Positions 32,630 through 38,861 of a stretch of DNA of 38,861 nt are shown in pieces. The number at the start of each line of letters is the position of its first letter. Within the stretch, counting starts at the first letter, position 1. The stretch is from Streptomyces verrucosisporus (GTDB taxonomy: Bacteria; Actinomycetota; Actinomycetes; Streptomycetales; Streptomycetaceae). Under the pieces are notes generated by a model. The model had not been told where the DNA came from, searched no databases, and worked only from the letters and a program-made list of their open reading frames with translations. The stretch covers positions 1-38,861 of the forward strand of contig NZ_JADEYH010000039.1 in the NCBI RefSeq assembly GCF_017114865.1. The letters are read 5' to 3'. The position numbers and the translations under genes were made by a program.

Positions 32630-34291
32630 TCACAGGGCCAGCCACACGGCCGTGTCGCCCGGCAGAAGATTCCCCTCCAACTCCTCGCCGGCCAGGAGCA
32701 CCTCGCTGGAGGCGGGCAGCGCGACCGGCTCGTCGGAGAGGTTCACCACGCACCGGAACCCGGGGGTGCGGACGAACGACAGCACCGGGTCGTCCGGGGC
32801 GCTGTCCCAGATGAGCGTGCCGTCCCCGAGGGCCGGGTGGCTGCGGCGCAGGGCCAGCGCCGACCGGTACAGGTTCAGCATCGAGGACGGATCGCGGTCC
32901 TGGGTCTCGGCCGTCAGCGGCTTCCAGGCGACGGGCTGCGGAAGCCAGGGCGCCCTCCCGGCACCGTCGGGGCTGAATCCGAACGGAGGGCCGTCCCCGC
33001 TCCACGGCAGCGGGACACGGCAGCCGTCACGCCCCCGGTCGGTGTGCCCGGAGCGCTGCCAGGTGGGGTCCTGGAGCAGTTCCCCGGGAAGGTCCTCGAC
33101 CTCCCACAGGCCCAGTTCCTCGCCCTGGTACAGGTACGCGCCGCCGGGCAGGGCGAGGGTGAGCAGGACGGCGGCCCTGGCCCGGCGGGTACCGAGCCGC
33201 AGGTCCGCGGGCCCCCGCAGGTCCGAAAGCGAGCGCAGTGGCCCGTCCGGCTGCGGCCTGGCGTAGCGGGACACGTGCCGGGCGACGTCGTGGTTGGACA
33301 GCACCCAGGTGGCCGGGGCGCCGACCGCGCCGAGTGCGGTGAGCGACTCGTCGACGACGCGGCGCAGATGGCCGGCGCGCCAGGGCGCCATCAGGTAGTC
33401 GAAGTTGAACGCGGTGTGCAGCTCGCCGGGGCGGACGTAGCGGGCCAGCCGTTCGGGGAAGCCCGCCCAGGCCTCCGCGACGAACGCGCGGGGAACGTCG
33501 TAGGCGTCGGCGATGTTCCTCCAGCCCTGGAAGATCTCGTGCACCTCCTCGCGGTCCCAGTGCGGGTGGTCCGGGTCGCCCGCTCCTTCGAGGAGCTTGC
33601 CGTCGAGGGAGCCGATGTCGGGCAGACCGGGCGCCTTCACCAGTCCGTGTGCCACGTCGATGCGCACTCCGTCGACGCCGCGGTCGAGCCAGAAGCGCAG
33701 GATCGACTCGAACTCGGCCCGCACCTCGGTGTCGTCCCAGTTCAGGTCCGGCTGCTCGGGGGCGAACAGGTGCAGATACCACGGGCCCGGCGAGCCGTCG
33801 GGCTCGGTGATCCGGGTCCAGGCGGGGCCGCCGAAGACGCTTCTCCAGTCGTTGGGCGGCAGTTCGCCTCCGGGGCCGCGTCCCGGCCGGAAGATGTAGC
33901 GCTCCCTGGCGCGGGCCCCTGGCCCGCCGGACAGCGCCTCACGGAACCACGCGTGCGCGGACGACGTGTGGTTCGGGACGATGTCGATGAGGAGGCGCAG
34001 TCCGTGCTCGTGCGCCTCCTCCACCAGGGCCCGCGCGTCCTCCAGCGTGCCGAAGAGCGGGTCGACGTCCCGGTAGTCCGCGACGTCGTAGCCGCCGTCG
34101 GCCATGGGGGACGGATACCAGGGGGTCAGCCACAGCGCGTCGACGCCGAGTGCGGTGAGGTACGGGAGGCGCTGCCGCACTCCGGCGATGTCGCCGATGC
34201 CGTCGCCGTCGCCGTCGGCGAAGCTGCGGATGTACACCTCGTAGATGACGGCGTCGCGCCACCAGTCGGCGGTGTTCCGGGCGAATGCCAC
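32630..34291 (-). CDS. GH13 alpha-glucosidase (oligo-1,6-glucosidase/maltase type)
   Basis: A 553-residue intracellular alpha-glucosidase. The GH13 regions are clear: DIVPNH (106-107 end), the nucleophile D212 in GVRIDVAHG, the acid/base E273 in FVAEAWAG and the stabiliser D335 in LSNHDVARH. The opening WWRDAVIYEVYIRSFADGDG and GGYDVADYRDVDPLFGT match the maltase/isomaltase subfamily. It has a C-terminal beta-domain and no signal peptide. The start is GTG 34291, with AAGGAGAG at about 5-nt spacing; longer upstream frames are rejected. No sugar transporter or intact regulator is adjacent, so it is an orphan. The substrate is probably maltose, isomaltose or trehalose-like oligosaccharides. Confidence 0.93.
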   Translation of the reverse strand: MAFARNTADWWRDAVIYEVYIRSFADGDGDGIGDIAGVRQRLPYLTALGVDALWLTPWYPSPMADGGYDVADYRDVDPLFGTLEDARALVEEAHEHGLRLLIDIVPNHTSSAHAWFREALSGGPGARARERYIFRPGRGPGGELPPNDWRSVFGGPAWTRITEPDGSPGPWYLHLFAPEQPDLNWDDTEVRAEFESILRFWLDRGVDGVRIDVAHGLVKAPGLPDIGSLDGKLLEGAGDPDHPHWDREEVHEIFQGWRNIADAYDVPRAFVAEAWAGFPERLARYVRPGELHTAFNFDYLMAPWRAGHLRRVVDESLTALGAVGAPATWVLSNHDVARHVSRYARPQPDGPLRSLSDLRGPADLRLGTRRARAAVLLTLALPGGAYLYQGEELGLWEVEDLPGELLQDPTWQRSGHTDRGRDGCRVPLPWSGDGPPFGFSPDGAGRAPWLPQPVAWKPLTAETQDRDPSSMLNLYRSALALRRSHPALGDGTLIWDSAPDDPVLSFVRTPGFRCVVNLSDEPVALPASSEVLLAGEELEGNLLPGDTAVWLAL

Positions 34292-34792
34292 GTCTCTCCT
34301 TGGGGCGTGATCGGGATGTCGGAGGGGGCGGCCGCCTGACGGCGCCTGTGGGGAGCCCCGCGGATTTCCGCGCGAGGCCTCCGAGCAGGCGGTGCCGGGG
34401 CGGGCGGCCCGTCGGTGGAAGGCTTCCGGAAATGTCTGCCCGCCCCGCCGCCGAAGATGTCCGTGTAGGGCGCCTGCTGACCGGCGGCCGGCCCGGGATG
34501 CCCGCGGCGGGAATCCAGCACCGCCGGCCGGCGCCGGACGCGGGCTCATCGCCTCAGCTGGTCTGGGCCGCGGGTATGCCGGGCTCCGCGGGTTCCCTGG
34601 CTCGGCAGCGGAGCCTTTTGGCCTTGCGAACGGTTCGTCTTGACCGATTGCCGGTTCTACCGGGGCTCTGCTTCCTGAGTACCGGTGGACGGCCAAACCG
34701 GCTGCCGCCAGCCGTCAAGCTTCCGACCTCACGGCCTTGAGCCTCAGACCGGGCGATGCCCGTTGTCGGTGCGGTGCGCTTGACTGCCCGCC
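34292..34792. other. About 500-nt region upstream of the alpha-glucosidase
   Basis: It holds the promoter of the minus-strand alpha-glucosidase, which I cannot place. A small palindrome, CGAACGGTTCG, lies around 34627-34637. No frame here has a credible start and coding bias. Confidence 0.35.
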
Positions 34793-35266
34793 ATGGAGCT
34801 CACGCAAGCGACCGTCGACGACCTGCTGGCCCGGCTCGGTCCGGAGGGCGGCTACCTGTGCCTGCCCGGCGATGTGGACCCGCAGGCCCAGGCCGGCCTG
34901 CTCGGCAGCAGGTACGGCCCTCCGCCCTGGCCCCGCGACCGGAGAGGGCCGGTGCCCTGGTGATGGCCGTGGCCGGGCTGCCCGGCGTCGGCAAGACGGA
35001 ACTTGTCCTCCAGGCCGCCGACCAAGCCTGCCGAAAGGAGGGCTGGTTCCCGGGCGGGGTGCTCTTCGCCGACATGCAGGGCTACCGGTCGCCGGAATCC
35101 GACGACCTGCTGATGCGCCGGATGCTGCGGTCCTTCCTGGCCGCGCTCGGGGTGTCCGGGGCGGCCCTCCACGCTCCGGTGAGAATGTTCGGCGGCATCG
35201 CGGCGTCCGCCCGGTGTGCTGGCCATCACCGGCCTCCAGGGACTCCTCATCACCTGATCGGTCGCT
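34793..35266 (+). pseudogene. Frameshifted remnant of a regulatory P-loop NTPase (NB-ARC/AfsR-like)
   Basis: ATG 34793 opens MELTQATVDDLLARLGPEGG and runs 56 codons to a stop at 34963. Before that stop, translation in a second frame picks up the continuation: ERAGALVMAVAGLPGVGKTE with the Walker A lysine, then GWFPGGVLFADMQGYRSPES and LLMRRMLRSFLAALGVSG. A third frame supplies the tail VLAITGLQGLLIT before a stop at about 35266. So a gene of the STAND/NB-ARC regulator type has at least two frameshifts and has lost almost all of its NTPase core and any C-terminal repeats. It is a non-functional relic. Confidence 0.7.
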
Positions 35267-35281
35267 TAGCATGAACGGACT

Positions 35282-35455
35282 ATGAAGGGAGCGTTTTCGG
35301 TCAAGATCGGTAAATCCGGCATCGAGGTCGGCGCCGGCGACGACACCGGCCACGGCGTGCACGGCGGAAGTGGTGCCGCCGAGGTGGCCGGGGCCGGTCT
35401 TCGTCTCGGCGAGCCGCTCGCCGAGGGCTGCGGCACAGCCGCCGCCCAGGTGTAG
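35282..35455 (+). CDS. Possible 57-residue small protein
   Basis: The frame begins MKGAFSVKIGKSGIEVGAGD and ends in TAG at 35455. It is Gly-rich and has a single Cys (residue 50). The ribosome site is weak. The opposite strand over the same interval is also open. It lies right after the decayed NTPase gene, so it may be the surviving small partner of that locus or a chance frame. No function is recognised. Confidence 0.25.
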   Translation: MKGAFSVKIGKSGIEVGAGDDTGHGVHGGSGAAEVAGAGLRLGEPLAEGCGTAAAQV

Positions 35456-35641
35456 CACACCACATCCGGATTCACCGCCAAAACGTCTGAAAGGGGGGGC
35501 AAGTGGCCGTTTTTGTCATCCCGGCCGCCGGCCCGCCCCGGCCGAGGAAGGCCACGCTCCGCCGTCTTCGCTGTCTGCCTGCCGGGCGCACGTCTCGTGC
35601 GGACCGGCACTCCGTCTTCCAGACCTCAGAGGGCCTCTCGT

Positions 35642-37342
35642 ATGAATGCGCTTCCCCTGCTCCTGATCGGCCTCGCGATGTTCGCGGGCGGATATGTCCT
35701 GTACTCGAGATTCCTGGGCAACCGGGTCTACAAGCTCGACGCGTCCTTTCGGACACCCGCGCACGAACTGCAGGACGGCGTGGACTATGTCCCGACCAAC
35801 AAGTTCGTGCTGTGGGGACACCACTTCACCTCGGTCGCGGGCGCGGCGCCCATCGTCGGCCCCGCGGTCGCCGTCATCTGGGGCTGGCTGCCCGCGTTCC
35901 TGTGGGTGACCCTCGGTACGGTCTTCTTCGCGGGCATGCACGACCTGGGCGCCCTGTGGGCCTCGGCACGCAACAAGGGCCGCTCGATCGGCACGCTCTC
36001 CGGCCGCTACATCGGCGGCCGGGGCGCCAACCTCTTCCTCGTCGTGATCTTCCTGCTGCTCCTGATGGTGGTCGCGGCCTTCGCGGTGGTGATCAAGAAC
36101 CTGCTGATCTCCACTCCCTCGGCGGTGATCCCGGCCTGGGGCGCGGTCGCGGTGGCGCTGCTGATCGGCCAGGCGGTCTACCGCTACAGGATGAGTCTCG
36201 GCCTGGTCACCGTGGTGGGCGTCGCGGCGCTCTACGGCCTGATCCTCCTCGGCGACGCCGTCCCGGTGGAACTGCCCGACCCGATCCTGGGCATGTCCCC
36301 GGCGACCTTCTGGATCGTCGCCCTCTTCGTCTACGCCGGCATAGCCTCCCTGCTGCCCGTGTGGGTGCTGCTCCAGCCGCGTGACTACATCAACGGTGTC
36401 CAGCTCTTCGTCGGGCTCGGCATCCTGTTCGTCTCGGTGCTGGTGAGCGCTCCGACGGTCGTCGCCCCGGCCTTCAACGACGCCGTGCCCGCGGGCACCC
36501 CGGACCTCGTGCCGCTGCTCTTCGTCACCATCGCGTGCGGCGCGATCTCCGGCTTCCACGGCATGGTCTCCTCCGGCACCAGCTCGAAACAGCTGGACAA
36601 GGAGACCGACGCCCGTTTCGTCGGCTACTTCGGAGCGGTCGGCGAGGGCCTGCTCGCGCTCGGCGCGATCATCGCCGCCGTCGCGGGCTACCGCACCCTG
36701 GCCGACTGGGAGGCCGTTTACAGCGCCTTCGGCCAGGGCGGCGTCGCGGCGTTCGTCGAGGGCGGCGGCGCGATCCTCAACAGCGGACTGGGCCTGCCCG
36801 TGTCGCTGAGCTCGACGGTTCTGGCCACCATGGCGATCCTGTTCGCCGCCACCACCATGGACACCGGCGTGCGTCTGCTGCGCTTCGTCGTCCAGGAGGC
36901 CGGCGAGGTCGCGAAGGTGAGGATCGGCAATGTGGCCGGCACCCTCATCACGCTCGCCGTCGGTGCGGGGCTCACCTTCAGCCAGGGCGCCGGGGGCGAG
37001 GGCGGCCTGCGCATCTGGCCGCTGTTCGGAACCAGCAACCAGCTGCTGGCCTCTCTGACGCTGTCCATCGTCGCCGTCATGCTGATCCGCAAGCGGCGCA
37101 ATCCGGCGCCCGCGCTGATCCCGCTCGCGGTCGTGTTCGTCATGTCGTTCTGGGCCGCGGTCGTGCAGCTCGGCGACTTCCACGAAGCCGGGGACTGGCT
37201 GCTGCTGATCATCGACCTCGTCATCATCGTCGCCGCCCTGTGGGTCGCCTTCGAGGCGGTCGTCGCGATGAGGCGGGCGTCCCGGGAGCCGCCGGAGGCT
37301 CTCGACGCCGATGTGGCGGAGAAGGGCGAACTGACGAAGTGA
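35642..37342 (+). CDS. cstA: CstA carbon-starvation family transporter
   Basis: A 566-residue polytopic membrane protein of the CstA family, known for pyruvate and peptide uptake. The family landmarks are clear: YVPTNKFVLWGHHFTSVAGA, GAAPIVGPAVAVIWGW, SISGFHG-type segment AISGFHGMVSSGTSSKQLD, and FGTSNQLLASLTL near the C-terminus. ATG 35642 has AGAGGG at 9-nt spacing. An upstream in-frame start at 35513 would add a basic leader and is rejected. It is first of three overlapping genes, with a GTGA overlap into the small Cys-Cys protein. Confidence 0.95.
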   Translation: MNALPLLLIGLAMFAGGYVLYSRFLGNRVYKLDASFRTPAHELQDGVDYVPTNKFVLWGHHFTSVAGAAPIVGPAVAVIWGWLPAFLWVTLGTVFFAGMHDLGALWASARNKGRSIGTLSGRYIGGRGANLFLVVIFLLLLMVVAAFAVVIKNLLISTPSAVIPAWGAVAVALLIGQAVYRYRMSLGLVTVVGVAALYGLILLGDAVPVELPDPILGMSPATFWIVALFVYAGIASLLPVWVLLQPRDYINGVQLFVGLGILFVSVLVSAPTVVAPAFNDAVPAGTPDLVPLLFVTIACGAISGFHGMVSSGTSSKQLDKETDARFVGYFGAVGEGLLALGAIIAAVAGYRTLADWEAVYSAFGQGGVAAFVEGGGAILNSGLGLPVSLSSTVLATMAILFAATTMDTGVRLLRFVVQEAGEVAKVRIGNVAGTLITLAVGAGLTFSQGAGGEGGLRIWPLFGTSNQLLASLTLSIVAVMLIRKRRNPAPALIPLAVVFVMSFWAAVVQLGDFHEAGDWLLLIIDLVIIVAALWVAFEAVVAMRRASREPPEALDADVAEKGELTK

Positions 37343-37596
37343 CGTCCCGCTGGGCCTCGCTGCGGGCCGGGCTGGAGGAGTTCTACGCCGGTCCCTATCG
37401 GCGTACCCTCGCCCGCGCCCGGCGCGAGGAGGACGACCTGTTCCGGATGGTGGTCCTCGCGGAGGCACTGGGCGTACCGGATCCGGCGGCGTACTACACC
37501 GCCGAGCTGATGCCCGCCCTCTACGAGGACTTCCACGCCTGGCACCGCCGTATGGGCATGGACCGCTCACCACTGGAGCACATCGGGTGCTGCTAG
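37339..37596 (+). CDS. Small CstA-associated protein ending in Cys-Cys (cory-CC-star type)
   Basis: An 85-residue soluble protein beginning MTSRWASLRAGLEEFYAGPY and ending GCC, with the two cysteines as its last residues. It contains YYTAELMPALYEDFHAWHRR. The GTG start overlaps the cstA stop by 4 nt. The length and terminal Cys-Cys match a family I know as cory-CC-star proteins, which are found with CstA and an ArsA-like ATPase in actinobacteria. Function is unproven; the C-terminal thiols suggest metal binding or handing a thiolate site to the ATPase partner. The codon after the second Cys is TAG, and the frame overlaps the next gene by 10 nt. Confidence 0.85.
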   Translation: MTSRWASLRAGLEEFYAGPYRRTLARARREEDDLFRMVVLAEALGVPDPAAYYTAELMPALYEDFHAWHRRMGMDRSPLEHIGCC

Positions 37597-38576
37597 ACCT
37601 CATCACCTCGCGCAGGGTCGTCTTCGTCGGCGGCAAGGGCGGGGTCGGCAAGACGTCCGTCGCTGCGGCGCTCGCCCTCGGCCGTGCCCGGTCGGGCGCC
37701 CGCGTGCTGCTGGTCTCCACCGACCCCGCCCACAACCTCGGCCACCTCTGGGGCCGTCCCGTGGGCGACGAGCCCGTACGTCTCGCCGGCCCGGGGGACA
37801 TCGTCCCCCGGGCCGGGGCGGCCGGCCACGTCGACGGGCTGGAGATCGACCCGGAGCGCACGGTCGAGCAGCACCTGTCCGCGGTCGCCGAGACGATGCG
37901 GCGGCTGCTCCCCGAGCGGATGCACGCGCCGGCAGCCCGGCACCTGCAACTGGCCCGGCAGGCGCCCGGCACCCACGAGTCGGCGGTGCTGGAGCGGATC
38001 GCCGAGGCGGTGGAACTCGCAGAGGAGGCCTACGACCTGGTCGTCTTCGACACCGCGCCGTCCGGACACACGCTGCGGCTGCTCGCGCTGCCCGAGCAGC
38101 TCACTTCCTGGACCGAGGCACTGCTCGCCAACCGCGACCGGTCCGAGCGGTTCGGCGCCGCGGTACGCGGTCTCGGCGGCGGGGAGAGCGACCGCGACGC
38201 CGAGCTGCGCCGCATCCTGCTGCGCCGGCGCGACCGCTTCTCCCGGCTGCGCGAGGTGGTGACGGACCCGGCGCGGACCGGATTCGTGCTCGTACTCACC
38301 GCCGAAGTGCTCCCGATCGCCGAGACTGTGGAGGTGTACGAGAAGCTGACCGGCCTCGGTGTCGGCGTGGCCGCGCTCGTCGCCAACCGCCGTTCCCCGG
38401 CCGGCGCCGGTGAGCTGCTCGACCGCCGACGGAGGCTGGAGGACGAGCACCTCGCCCGGTTGCGGCAGCGGGTCCCGGACGTCCCCCTGCTGGAGGTGCC
38501 GCTGCTGCCGGGGGATCTGGTGGGCACGAAGGCCCTTGCCGCGCTGGCGGACCGGCTCGGGCCCTTCCCTTCCTGA
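37587..38576 (+). CDS. ArsA/Get3-like ATPase
   Basis: A 329-residue cytoplasmic P-loop ATPase of the SIMIBI class. The deviant Walker A is FVGGKGGVGKTSVAAALAL, with the A-loop VSTDPAHNLGHLWG and switch II VFDTAPSGHTLRLLALP. It is a single-domain ArsA-like protein, unlike the two-domain ArsA of arsenite pumps. GTG 37587 lies inside the end of the CC protein gene (10-nt overlap). No arsenite permease or ars regulator is nearby, so arsenic resistance is unlikely. Membership in the cstA operon suggests that it maintains or gates the transporter or the CC protein. Confidence 0.9.
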   Translation: MLLDLITSRRVVFVGGKGGVGKTSVAAALALGRARSGARVLLVSTDPAHNLGHLWGRPVGDEPVRLAGPGDIVPRAGAAGHVDGLEIDPERTVEQHLSAVAETMRRLLPERMHAPAARHLQLARQAPGTHESAVLERIAEAVELAEEAYDLVVFDTAPSGHTLRLLALPEQLTSWTEALLANRDRSERFGAAVRGLGGGESDRDAELRRILLRRRDRFSRLREVVTDPARTGFVLVLTAEVLPIAETVEVYEKLTGLGVGVAALVANRRSPAGAGELLDRRRRLEDEHLARLRQRVPDVPLLEVPLLPGDLVGTKALAALADRLGPFPS

Positions 38577-38788
38577 GATCCGCGTCGCAGGGCGTGTATC
38601 GGAAGCGTTCCGGATCGGCTGACGTGAGTCTGCGCGGCCGGAGTCATCGATATGCCGGACCGGTCGAGCTGAAGACTGCGCTCCGGTCTGGTGGCGGCGG
38701 GTGTCGGATCGCTTCGGCGGCACGACATGCTCCCGCAGACCGTCGCGGGCTTCGGCGTATCCGTCGGCATCGACCATGCCCTACGTCA
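38577..38788. other. Intergenic spacer between ArsA-like gene and insertion sequence
   Basis: No gene is supported. This 212-nt stretch has no clear terminator after the ArsA-like gene. The insertion sequence may have split off what originally followed. Confidence 0.35.
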
Positions 38789-38861
38789 GGGACTGTAAAA
38801 CGATCGGTGTAACTCCTGATCAAGGAAGATGCATCGATGACCAGCGAGAACGTGACCGAGC
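38789..38861 (+). mobile_element. Left end of a probable IS256-family insertion sequence, truncated by the window edge
   Basis: The repeat-like end GGGACTGTAAAACGATCG begins at 38789, 48 nt before a start codon. The following codons read MTSENVTE, which is how many Streptomyces IS256-family transposases begin, as I recall. A target duplication and the right inverted repeat lie beyond the window, so the element cannot be confirmed here. Confidence 0.6.
38837..38861 (+). CDS. Start of probable IS256-family transposase (partial, 3' cut off)
   Basis: ATG 38837 has AAGGAAG at 8-nt spacing. Only eight codons (MTSENVTE) are in the window. They match my memory of the conserved opening of Streptomyces IS256-type mutator transposases. 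The catalytic DDE core would lie outside. Confidence 0.55.

Noticed and set aside
37587..38576. Arsenic-resistance ATPase
   Set aside because: Single ArsA half only, no arsenite permease, reductase or ArsR-type regulator nearby; it is embedded in the cstA operon.
1..38861. CRISPR arrays, tRNA or rRNA genes
   Set aside because: None seen on reading both strands: no regular spaced repeats and no recognisable tRNA arm sequences or rRNA segments.

Overview
The window is high-GC actinobacterial chromosome, almost certainly Streptomyces. Coding frames are strongly GC-biased at third positions. The content fits the genus: MmyB-type regulators, ABC sugar importers with no ATPase of their own, LacI-controlled glycoside hydrolases, perfect CebR boxes, and many 4-bp ATGA/GTGA translational overlaps.

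Left part (1-10.4 kb), mixed functions. A DHA2 drug exporter is divergent from an MmyB-type regulator, with a near-perfect 27-bp palindrome between them (231-2743). A beta-carbonic anhydrase is translationally coupled to a SulP anion permease, probably a bicarbonate unit (3314-5382). Then come a secreted propeller-like protein (6465-7460), a collapsed two-component system in which a histidine-kinase fragment is fused to a response-regulator fragment (7593-8402, pseudogene), a secreted class-2 lipase (8554-9231) and a GNAT acetyltransferase (9627-10208).

Plant cell-wall region (10.4-24.1 kb). A GH39 beta-xylosidase is divergent from a tightly packed operon: sugar-binding lipoprotein, two permeases, GH51 arabinofuranosidase and CocE-type hydrolase. 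Operator-like AGTTTG repeats lie between them. Next come a LacI regulator, a LacI-GH43 pair on the minus strand, and a divergent secreted GH6 cellulase preceded by CebR-type boxes. Together this reads as arabinoxylan/xylo-oligosaccharide uptake and intracellular breakdown beside a cellobiose-controlled cellulase.

Accessory region (24.1-35.5 kb). There is a degenerate Fic toxin with an RHH-like antitoxin, small hypothetical genes and a decayed gene. A five-gene, fully overlapping operon follows (27034-32372): OleA-like thiolase, GT2 glycosyltransferase, OleC-like adenylating enzyme, cytochrome P450 and OleD-like reductase. No OleB-type decarboxylase is present. I consider this operon the best candidate for an undescribed system, possibly a glycosylated or oxidised long-chain beta-lactone or beta-hydroxy-acid pathway. 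After it come a GH13 alpha-glucosidase and a frameshifted NTPase-regulator remnant.

Right end (35.6-38.9 kb). A cstA / Cys-Cys-terminal small protein / ArsA-like ATPase operon is followed by the left end and first codons of a probable IS256-family element that runs off the window.

Functions rest on motifs and family resemblance read by eye. No database search was run.
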